A stretch of 8,620 nucleotides of DNA from SIG636 sp045604285 (lineage in GTDB: Bacteria > Bacillota > Clostridia > Oscillospirales > CAG-382), in the NCBI GenBank assembly GCA_045604285.1, contig JAZUNS010000060.1, positions 1 to 8,620 of the forward strand. The letters are read 5' to 3'. Under the pieces are notes generated by a model. That model was not told the origin of the DNA. It did not search any database and saw only the letters and a list, made by a program, of their open reading frames with translations. The position numbers and the translations under genes are program-made. Shown here piece by piece: positions 1-5,227 of the stretch (within the stretch, counting starts at the first letter, position 1; each line of letters begins with the position of its first letter).

Positions 1-26
1 TTTCCCAAAATTCTGTATTCCATCAT
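1..26 (-). CDS. Start of a probable aldo/keto reductase gene, cut by the window edge
   Basis: Only the first codons are present. Reading the minus strand from 26, ATG ATG is followed by codons giving M-M-E-Y-R-I-L-G. This resembles the usual opening of clostridial aldo/keto reductases (MEYRxLGKTGLKVS...), NAD(P)H-dependent oxidoreductases acting on sugars and other carbonyls. The first ATG overlaps the TGA of the upstream fusion gene as ATGA, so the two are translationally coupled. An AAGGAG site at about 31-36 lies 4 nt before the first ATG and 7 nt before the second (position 23), so the second ATG may be the true start. The existence of a gene here is well supported; the family rests on eight residues and is tentative. 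Confidence 0.5.
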
Positions 27-1654
27 TTTGCTCCTTTATATAGTTCTATGACCTCGCCGCATTTCGGCACGATCACGCGCGTAGCGGGCGACAACTCCTT
101 TATCTTGGAGCTTATTATTTCAGCGTGTCTTTCGGTCCAAGTATCTGCATCCTTACGTCCGTTTTCGTTCAGATGAGCAAGGAAAACACATCGATCCGAA
201 AGCCTCAGCATAAACTCGGCAAATCTACGGTCAAGCGGAGCGTAATCCTCCTTTTGACCGCTTTTATCTCCAAGCCACACGTGAGCAAAGCAGTAGTCCG
301 CACTTGGGATATCGGTCATTCCATCCAATGAAAAATCACGGACATCAACCGGAAAGACCATCGAGGGCGCACCTTTTGCGGTGATGAAATAACCGTATTC
401 CTCGATCCCCTTGCCCGTATCGGGGCGAAAATGCCTGCTCTTGAATGGCAAAACGGTCAGCGATCCAATTTGCAACTCCTCGTTTGAGTGCGCTACGTGG
501 ATCTTTTGCGGCAAAATTCCGTAGTCGATAGCAGTGCCGTAAAGGAAATCAGGGATCACCCATTCAATATTCGTCCCGGAAAGCGCCTTTACAGTGCTTT
601 TCTCAAAATGATCGCTATGCCCGTGCGAGATGATCATAAGATCCAGACCTCGCAATAGCTCCGCGCAGCGCGCGGGTGTATTGGCAAGCCTGCGGGCGTT
701 TCTGAAAGCCACATCCATACCCCAACGATATCCGTAGGTGTTAAAAATATAGGATGAAGAGTGGATAAAACCAAGCTTAACGCCGTCATTTCCGTCCAAC
801 GCGGTCAATGCAGAGGCAAACCATCCGTCAAAATTATCGCGGATGTCATCGTACCTCCGGGCACATTCGGGCAGCGCACGGGACAGCACGTCAACCGATC
901 CAAGCAAAGCTTCTCTTTCGCCGCAAAGCCCCCTGAATCTTGGGAAATCAAGCTCAACGTTGTAGATCCCGAAATACTCAAACGAGAGATGCTCAAAAAA
1001 TTTCTCCAGCGGCATCGTATAGATCCCAAGCGGGAAATGAGTCCTCAGTCCGTTTAATCCGTGTATGTGAGTATGTATCACCCTCTTGAAGAAATCCTTC
1101 GGTGGAAAAGCAAGGGGATTTTGAGGGTGATGCTTCATTCGGTAATATAAATAATGCCCGAAATCAAAGCAGATGCCAATGCAATCGCGCCCCGCCCTTT
1201 TTACTGCGTCAAGCACCATTTCCGCGCTGTCTCCCTCGGATCGATCGGGCAACAGGCGGTTATTCTCCAGTGCGATCCTTACCGGTGCTCCGCTTGACTC
1301 AATGTGATGTGCAAGCTCGCAGAGCATCCCGACGTTGTCTCCGTCGATCGGGTGAACGGTTACGGTAACGGACGCCTGACGCGGAGAGGAAAGCATTTCC
1401 TCCAACGGCGCAAAAACGTCGCATACCGCGCTTTCGCGCGAGCCTATCTCTCCGTGCACGGATAAAAGGAATCCGTGATCCCAAAGCATATCGGCAACCG
1501 CGCGTACAGTCCTCGGTGATGCGTCGGCGCGTACCGTACGCAGTTCAATCGACCGCACACCGCGCTCCTTCAATTCATCGAGCAAGAATTCGAGGTCGAT
1601 GCCCTCTCCCGCACCGTCACAAAGCCACGAAAACGGCAAGGATACTCCTATCAT
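23..1654 (-). CDS. Fusion of sugar-phosphate isomerase/epimerase-like TIM barrel and metallo-beta-lactamase-fold hydrolase
   Basis: This 543-residue protein has two enzyme domains. Residues 1 to about 265 resemble the xylose-isomerase-like/AP-endonuclease-2 TIM barrel. The expected metal ligands are visible: E130 (ALENN), D164 and H167 (FDFGH), the H194/H196/H198 cluster (HTHIHG) and E234 (NVELD). Residues about 290-543 form a metallo-beta-lactamase domain with the full site: HGHSDH at 344-349, H408 (SRHF), D437 (PVD) and H494 (LAH). Both halves therefore look catalytically competent and cytoplasmic; no signal peptide is seen. The ATG at 1654 is preferred over an in-frame GTG at 1672 because GGAGG lies 7 nt upstream of it. 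The gene follows the GH78-like fragment by 66 nt and overlaps the next gene by 4 nt, so it is part of an operon. Substrates are unknown. In the L-ascorbate (Ula) pathway an MBL lactonase and a TIM-barrel epimerase act in one route, which suggests by analogy a sugar-lactone or keto-sugar pathway. Confidence 0.85.
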   Translation of the reverse strand: MIGVSLPFSWLCDGAGEGIDLEFLLDELKERGVRSIELRTVRADASPRTVRAVADMLWDHGFLLSVHGEIGSRESAVCDVFAPLEEMLSSPRQASVTVTVHPIDGDNVGMLCELAHHIESSGAPVRIALENNRLLPDRSEGDSAEMVLDAVKRAGRDCIGICFDFGHYLYYRMKHHPQNPLAFPPKDFFKRVIHTHIHGLNGLRTHFPLGIYTMPLEKFFEHLSFEYFGIYNVELDFPRFRGLCGEREALLGSVDVLSRALPECARRYDDIRDNFDGWFASALTALDGNDGVKLGFIHSSSYIFNTYGYRWGMDVAFRNARRLANTPARCAELLRGLDLMIISHGHSDHFEKSTVKALSGTNIEWVIPDFLYGTAIDYGILPQKIHVAHSNEELQIGSLTVLPFKSRHFRPDTGKGIEEYGYFITAKGAPSMVFPVDVRDFSLDGMTDIPSADYCFAHVWLGDKSGQKEDYAPLDRRFAEFMLRLSDRCVFLAHLNENGRKDADTWTERHAEIISSKIKELSPATRVIVPKCGEVIELYKGAK

Positions 1655-1720
1655 ACCGTTACCTCCAAGCACAAATCAGAGTTGTGATCAGCTCTTGCGA
1701 TAATTCCGCAAAGCAGATGA

Positions 1721-2143
1721 TCATTCTGTAATAAAGATCTCATTTTCCCCTTCAGAAAGCTCACGCTCAAGGGAGTTGATCCGAAAAACGGCATTACAGG
1801 TCTCCGGAACCGTCACCCTGAAGCGAACGCCTCCGAAATGAATGGCAATAACGTTTTCGCCAAGCATGACAAAAGAGGTGATATCAAAATTCGGCACGTA
1901 AACTCTGTGACCTGAAAGCACCTCCTCGCGCGGATCGCACGAGGCTTCATAATCCGAAGAAAGCGGCAAAAACGTATCGGGATTAACACATTTTCCGTTA
2001 ATGAATCCAAGTCCGAGAACGTTGAGGGTGATCTTTTTCAGCTCCGAGATATAAAAACGGCCGCGAAGCACGCTAAAAGACTTGGGTGTCCTCTCGGATC
2101 GGCCTACCCAAACGGCGTTTTTGAAGAAAAATGATCTTTCCAA
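1721..2143 (-). CDS. Short GH78 alpha-L-rhamnosidase-like protein lacking the catalytic domain (probable internal-deletion relic)
   Basis: This 140-residue product has no complete family match that I recognise. Residues 1 to about 104 resemble the N-terminal beta-sandwich of GH78 alpha-L-rhamnosidases: an A-V-W-V opening, a FINGK turn at 47-51, a SSDY segment, then 'VYVPNFDITSFVMLGENVIAI', which matches the family pattern YDVT-hydrophobic-GENVIGV. Residues from about 106 (FRVTVPETCNAVFRI...GENEIFI) instead resemble the extreme C-terminal beta-sandwich of the same enzymes (VTVPxNTTAxVxLP...GxYxF). The roughly 500-residue catalytic barrel is missing, so rhamnosidase activity is not expected. 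The TTG at 2143 is chosen over the TTG at 2185 because GGAGGA (2151-2156) lies 7 nt before it. The gene keeps a consensus promoter and heads the operon with the isomerase/hydrolase fusion. An alternative is a genuine stand-alone beta-sandwich protein. The C-terminal assignment is by eye. Confidence 0.65.
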   Translation of the reverse strand: MERSFFFKNAVWVGRSERTPKSFSVLRGRFYISELKKITLNVLGLGFINGKCVNPDTFLPLSSDYEASCDPREEVLSGHRVYVPNFDITSFVMLGENVIAIHFGGVRFRVTVPETCNAVFRINSLERELSEGENEIFITE

Positions 2144-2188
2144 ATTATGCTCCTCCGGTATTTCATCTGTTGATCGACCTCTCAATTT

Positions 2189-2217
2189 ATTATAACCCTT
2201 GAAAATATATTTGTCAA
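2189..2217 (-). promoter_or_regulatory. Consensus sigma-A promoter for the minus-strand carbohydrate operon
   Basis: On the minus strand TTGACA (2212-2217), a 17-nt spacer and TATAAT (2189-2194) match the housekeeping consensus exactly. Initiation is expected near 2182, about 39 nt before the TTG start at 2143. A 10-nt direct repeat (2204-2213 and 2216-2225, AATATATTTG on the plus strand) overlaps the -35 element with a 12-bp period and could be an operator. Confidence 0.85.
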
Positions 2218-2364
2218 TATATTTGAATTAATAACATAAAAATAATGACGCGAAGGATGCGCCCTTGCGTCCCGCCTTCCTTCTTTTTGATACCACGCAG
2301 GCACGATATTTTTCAATTATTATGATTATTACGTCAAAAACGCCAAAAAAACATCAAAAACAGA

Positions 2365-2393
2365 TTGCCATTCACCGCTTTTTGTGATAAAAT
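2365..2393 (+). promoter_or_regulatory. Probable sigma-A promoter reading into the hairpin array
   Basis: TTGCCA (2365-2370), a 17-nt spacer and TAAAAT (2388-2393) form a good but not perfect promoter, with initiation expected near 2400. GGAGG at 2409-2413 follows, and after it a TTG-initiated ORF. A transcript from here would cross the GTGAAAT hairpin array and end at the terminator around 2724, giving about 325 nt. The region is AT-rich, so a chance match is possible. Confidence 0.45.
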
Positions 2394-2422
2394 TAATTAA
2401 AACACTACGGAGGGTCAAGGCT

Positions 2423-2566
2423 TTGAATTTCGAAAAAAAGGTTGCCATATCCACTGCACAAGTCCGAGGAATTTTTTTGAGTAGAGGCGCCGAAAAAGAT
2501 GCATTATTCAGTGAAATATTTTGCCTTGCGGCAAAATGTGAAATAATGTGCCCAAGCACATTGTGA
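2423..2566 (+). CDS. Possible 47-residue ORF running into the repeat array
   Basis: A TTG at 2423 lies 9 nt after GGAGG (2409-2413) and about 23 nt after the predicted transcription start. It opens 47 codons (MNFEKKVAIS... ending ...MCPSTL). The first 30 or so residues look like ordinary charged and hydrophobic protein sequence. The last 17 are encoded by the GTGAAAT hairpin repeats, with the stop inside the array. I do not recognise a family. It may be the truncated head of a gene into which the repeat inserted, a conserved leader of the repeat element, or not translated at all. Promoter, ribosome binding site and ORF falling in order is the only support. Confidence 0.3.
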   Translation: MNFEKKVAISTAQVRGIFLSRGAEKDALFSEIFCLAAKCEIMCPSTL

Positions 2567-2690
2567 AATATTGCTCCTTCGTCGCAATGTGAAATGAAAT
2601 TTGCCCACGTTCGCGAAGCGAATATTTCACATTTGCGAAGCAAATATTTCACAGCGAAGCTATTTCACTTGCCCGCAGGGCAAATTTCGT
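2511..2690. repeat. Array of mini-hairpins separated by GTGAAAT, inverting to ATTTCAC
   Basis: Four GTGAAAT copies start at 2511, 2538, 2563 and 2589. Each of the first three is followed by a small palindrome: ATTTTGCC/GGCAAAAT, AATGTGC/GCACATT and ATTGC/GCAAT. After about 2600 the order inverts: the palindromes TTCGC/GCGAA, ATTTGC/GCAAAT and AGC/GCT are each followed by ATTTCAC (2624, 2646, 2662). A last TTGCCC/GGGCAA hairpin (2669-2683) is followed by a decayed ATTTC. The 7-mers are constant while stem sequences differ but keep pairing, which points to selection or mechanism acting on structure. The array as a whole is also an imperfect inverted repeat centred near 2600-2605. No transposase is present; a non-autonomous dispersed element is the simplest class. 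Confidence 0.85.
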
Positions 2691-2692
2691 TG

Positions 2693-2724
2693 AAAAAAGC
2701 ACTTGCTTTCGCAAGTGCTTTTTT
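2693..2724. terminator. Perfect bidirectional rho-independent terminator beside the fMet tRNA
   Basis: AAAAAAGCACTTGC (2693-2706), the loop TTTC and GCAAGTGCTTTTTT (2711-2724) make a perfect 14-bp stem with a T tract in either direction. On the minus strand it begins one base after the CCA of tRNA-fMet and ends the tRNA transcript. On the plus strand it would end any transcript crossing the hairpin array. The minus-strand loop context GCGAAAGC is an unusually stable hairpin loop. Confidence 0.92.
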
Positions 2725-2725
2725 C

Positions 2726-2802
<77 letters not shown>

Positions 2803-2848
2803 AAATATATGACATCGTCACCCCCGAAGGGAGACTAATGTTTTTGTA

Positions 2849-2937
2849 TGGTGCCGGAAACCGGGCTTGAACCGGTACGAGATTTAAGTCTCACGGGATT
2901 TTAAGTCCCGGGCGTCTGCCAATTCCGCCATTCCGGC
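2849..2937 (-). tRNA. tRNA-Leu(TAA)
   Basis: The 89-nt gene runs from 2937 to 2849 on the minus strand with encoded CCA (2849-2851). The acceptor arms GCCGGAA and TTCCGGC pair fully. The anticodon arm CGGGA-CTTAAAA-TCCCG carries TAA, reading UUA and UUG leucine codons. A long variable arm marks a class II tRNA, as expected for leucine. The T arm is ACCGG-TTCAAGC-CCGGT. It is the first gene of the two-tRNA unit. Confidence 0.97.
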
Positions 2938-2950
2938 GTCAGCAAGGGTT

Positions 2951-2979
2951 ATTATACACTATGTCGCTTAGTTTGTCAA
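2951..2979 (-). promoter_or_regulatory. Consensus sigma-A promoter of the tRNA-Leu/tRNA-fMet unit
   Basis: On the minus strand TTGACA (2974-2979), a 17-nt spacer and TATAAT (2951-2956) match consensus exactly. Initiation is expected near 2944, about 7 nt before the mature 5' end of tRNA-Leu. A perfect promoter is usual for stable RNA genes. Confidence 0.9.
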
Positions 2980-3014
2980 GACCTTTTTGCTATTTTTATA
3001 TTTTCTTTTTTACG

Positions 3015-3608
3015 CTACGCCTCTAAGGTCATTTGATATAGGCGGTTTATCCCCTCGCAAGCTGTATAACCTATATGAAATTCCGCCGGGATATCGGGGT
3101 GTTCTATGTAAAAGGGTATTCCGTTTACATCACCCTTAAGCCTGCCTTTTTCCACCTCTGCCGTTATGGTTACGGGAGTATTCTCCTTTATTGCAAAGCT
3201 GTTTGCCAACAGCTTTGTGGGCTTTACGGGATGCTCTGCCCTATCGGGGAAAGGAACGATATGCCAAATATTGCATCCGTTTTCCCATGCCACGATTTCA
3301 AAATGGACACTGTAAAACAAATGCGTAGCGCCATCCTTCCCCTCGGCGCTGTATATATCGTTGGCAAATACGATAATCGGGGCGCCGTATTTATGAAAAT
3401 CGCAAACAACCGAAAGCTTAGCCCTATTATATTTTTCTTTTGTGACAAGGCTTATATACTCATAATCTCCAATGGTTTTATCGAAGCGGTTGGAAAGGCA
3501 GTTATCCTCGCACACGAAGGTGGGATAAGTTTTTACGATGGGAGAATATACGTACATAAAATCGCCAAGGTCTGCGTTGCCACAGGTAAAGCAATACTCT
3601 TTTATCAT
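3015..3608 (-). CDS. Hypothetical protein, beta-rich, 197 residues
   Basis: I do not recognise this protein as a named family. It is a soluble-looking 197-residue product without signal peptide or membrane segment. It opens with a CxxC pair (C6, C9; CFTCG). It is rich in beta-prone stretches throughout. The last third (about 135-197: a 'NTPVTITAEVEKGRLKGDV' strand pair, a D-x-NGIPFYIE turn, then HIGYTACEGINRLYQMTLEA) resembles the closing strands of concanavalin-like or DUF1080-type beta sandwiches, which often bind carbohydrate; that is only a fold-level impression. The ATG at 3608 is backed by AGGAG 7 nt upstream. It has its own promoter between it and the upstream membrane-protein gene. 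No terminator separates it from the tRNA promoter, so some read-through into the tRNAs is possible. Confidence 0.75.
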   Translation of the reverse strand: MIKEYCFTCGNADLGDFMYVYSPIVKTYPTFVCEDNCLSNRFDKTIGDYEYISLVTKEKYNRAKLSVVCDFHKYGAPIIVFANDIYSAEGKDGATHLFYSVHFEIVAWENGCNIWHIVPFPDRAEHPVKPTKLLANSFAIKENTPVTITAEVEKGRLKGDVNGIPFYIEHPDIPAEFHIGYTACEGINRLYQMTLEA

Positions 3609-3635
3609 ATAACAGCTCCTTTAACTTACGGCATT

Positions 3636-3664
3636 ATTATAAAACATAGGGTGATAAAATGCAA
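3636..3664 (-). promoter_or_regulatory. Probable promoter of the 197-residue hypothetical gene
   Basis: On the minus strand TTGCAT (3659-3664), a 17-nt spacer and TATAAT (3636-3641) precede the ATG at 3608. The -35 element begins about 10 nt after the stop codon of the upstream membrane-protein gene. The two minus-strand genes therefore need not depend on one transcript. Confidence 0.65.
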
Positions 3665-3673
3665 CAGTTTTAT

Positions 3674-4189
3674 TCATTTAAGCTTTAAACCCATTGTGAC
3701 CGAAAAAATCACACCGGGTAGTGAGCCTAACAGGCTTCCCAACAGATAAGGGACGAAGGGAAGCTTTGCCTTACCCATACTTATACCTGCCATACGGCAA
3801 GGAACCACACGAATGCCACGCAACACAAATGCCGCAACAAAGCCTTTTTTGCCGCCCTCTGAAAGGCTTAAAACTATCGGGGAGATTTTTGCCGAGCCGT
3901 TTTTGCCGACCAGATAAGACAGAGAGAAAAGAAGGCAGTTACCGAGTACACAAAGGGCTACGGCATTTTTAAAAGGCAGAACGGCACCGCAAACCATATA
4001 TATCGGCGCTATGGGCGGAAAAATACCGATTGCCGCCGCCACAAACAGCAAAGTTACAAGCAAAGTGCCTTGGGTCGTTCCCAGCCCATATAGGTAATAC
4101 CTTAAGCGCCATGCATCGTTAAACAGAATCAGCAACAATAACACAAATATGGCACTGAATATAAAACGGTGTTTCGTTTGCTTATACAC
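3674..4189 (-). CDS. TVP38/TMEM64 family (VTT-domain, DedA-like) inner-membrane protein
   Basis: The 171-residue protein is strongly hydrophobic. A short basic N-terminus is followed by a membrane segment at about 9-24, another at 41-58, a G/P-containing paired segment at 59-95, and hydrophobic helices near 117-128 and 145-168. Family-typical features are 'PIYMVCGAVLPF' (62-73), LGNCLLFSLSYLVGK (82-96), FVLRGIRVVPCRMAGISMG (121-139) and the C-terminal GSLLGSLPG (151-159). Family members are membrane proteins linked to lipid scrambling or transport and envelope homeostasis; no substrate can be assigned here. The start is GTG at 4189 with GGAG 8 nt upstream. It is transcribed divergently from the dTDP-sugar operon. 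TATAAT lies in the shared intergenic region, but no good -35 element is visible with it. Confidence 0.85.
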   Translation of the reverse strand: MYKQTKHRFIFSAIFVLLLLILFNDAWRLRYYLYGLGTTQGTLLVTLLFVAAAIGIFPPIAPIYMVCGAVLPFKNAVALCVLGNCLLFSLSYLVGKNGSAKISPIVLSLSEGGKKGFVAAFVLRGIRVVPCRMAGISMGKAKLPFVPYLLGSLLGSLPGVIFSVTMGLKLK

Positions 4190-4281
4190 AAAGCCCTCTC
4201 CCTTGCCTGCCTATAGTTTGTAATTATATGGTACGTTGAAGAAAAACATGACGGTGGAAGACAATAATTTGTTTGTTTCTA

Positions 4282-4310
4282 TTGCAATAAGGGGAAAAAC
4301 TTGATATAAT
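4282..4310 (+). promoter_or_regulatory. Promoter of the dTDP-amino-sugar operon
   Basis: TTGCAA (4282-4287), a 17-nt spacer and TATAAT (4305-4310) lie upstream of rfbA, with initiation expected near 4317 and a leader of about 30 nt. No other promoter-like sequence is needed for the four tightly packed genes downstream. No attenuator or riboswitch fits in so short a leader. Confidence 0.8.
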
Positions 4311-4346
4311 GTAGTTTGATAAATTGGGAAAGGATGTATCGTAATA

Positions 4347-5213
4347 ATGAAAGGTATAGTTCTTGCAGGGGGCAAAGGAACAAGGCTTTATCCACTTACC
4401 ATGGCGGTAAGCAAACAGCTTTTGCCCGTATATGATAAACCCCTTATTTACTATCCCCTCTCCACCCTTTTGCTGGGCGGAATTAACGAGATACTTATTA
4501 TATCCACCCCTGCCGATATAGACGATTATAAAACCCTGTTGGGCGACGGCGCACACTTTGGCGCAAAGCTTTCCTATGCTGTGCAGGAAACTCCGAGAGG
4601 GCTTGCCGATGCCTTTATTATTGGCAGAGATTTTATCGGAGATGACGGCGTTTGCCTTATTTTGGGCGACAACGTGTTTTACGGTCAGGACCTTACCCGC
4701 ATACTTCAGCGCGCCTTGAAGAGAACTGAGGGGGCAACCATATTCGGTTATCCCGTAAAAGACCCCAGGGCTTTTGGCGTAGTTGAATTTGATAAGCATA
4801 ACAAGGTTGTTTCTATAGAAGAAAAGCCCGAGAAGCCCAAGTCGGGATATGCGGTACCCGGTTTGTATTTTTATGACAACAAGGTGTGCGATATTGCCGC
4901 AAAGGTTAAGCCGTCACCCAGAGGGGAGATAGAGATAACCTCGATAAACAACGCCTACCTTGAGATGGGGCTTTTGAACGTAGAGCTTATGGGCAGAGGT
5001 ATGGCTTGGCTTGATACGGGAACGCCCGAAGGGCTGTTGAAGGCGGCTATGTACGTTGAAGCGGTACAATCCAGGCAGGGCTTTTATATCGCCTGCCTTG
5101 AGGAGATTGCGTGGAGGCGCAAGCTTATTACCAAAGAGCAGCTTGCAGCAGTAGGCGAAAGGCTTAAAATGACTGAGTACGGCCAGTACATATTATCCCT
5201 TGTTAAGGAATGA
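4347..5213 (+). CDS. rfbA: Glucose-1-phosphate thymidylyltransferase (RmlA)
   Basis: RmlA makes dTDP-glucose and pyrophosphate from dTTP and glucose-1-phosphate, the committing step of dTDP-deoxysugar synthesis in the cytoplasm. At 288 residues it has the usual length. The nucleotidyltransferase signature LAGGKGTRL spans 6-14 (catalytic R13), followed by SKQLLPVYDKP at 22-32. Also visible are 'QETPRGLA' at 80-87, the metal-binding D108 in LGDN, EEKP (158-161), GEIEIT (193-198) and WLDTGT (221-226). The ATG follows AAAGGA with a rather long 12-nt gap, so translation may be moderate. It is first in an operon with rfbB 14 nt downstream. Identification is secure; family members that use UTP are differently built. 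Confidence 0.97.
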   Translation: MKGIVLAGGKGTRLYPLTMAVSKQLLPVYDKPLIYYPLSTLLLGGINEILIISTPADIDDYKTLLGDGAHFGAKLSYAVQETPRGLADAFIIGRDFIGDDGVCLILGDNVFYGQDLTRILQRALKRTEGATIFGYPVKDPRAFGVVEFDKHNKVVSIEEKPEKPKSGYAVPGLYFYDNKVCDIAAKVKPSPRGEIEITSINNAYLEMGLLNVELMGRGMAWLDTGTPEGLLKAAMYVEAVQSRQGFYIACLEEIAWRRKLITKEQLAAVGERLKMTEYGQYILSLVKE

Positions 5214-5227
5214 AAGGATAACGTAGC

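Noticed and set aside
2247..2271. Imperfect hairpin GACGCGAAGG/CCTTGCGTC as a terminator
   Set aside because: The stem has a bulge and a spacer before the T-rich stretch, and no plus-strand gene ends here; too weak to call.
2329..2652. 107-residue minus-strand ORF across the repeat region
   Set aside because: It has no good ribosome binding site and much of it encodes the hairpin array; low-complexity coding by repeats explains it.
2511..2690. CRISPR array
   Set aside because: The constant unit is only 7 nt, changes orientation midway, and the intervening segments are self-complementary rather than unique spacers; no cas genes are present.
3075..3749. 224-residue plus-strand ORF opposite the hypothetical and membrane-protein genes
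   Set aside because: It is antisense to two genes with clear starts and ribosome binding sites, and its own sequence lacks family features.
4224..4799. 191-residue minus-strand ORF opposite rfbA
   Set aside because: It lies antisense to a secure RmlA gene and covers its promoter; no recognisable protein features.
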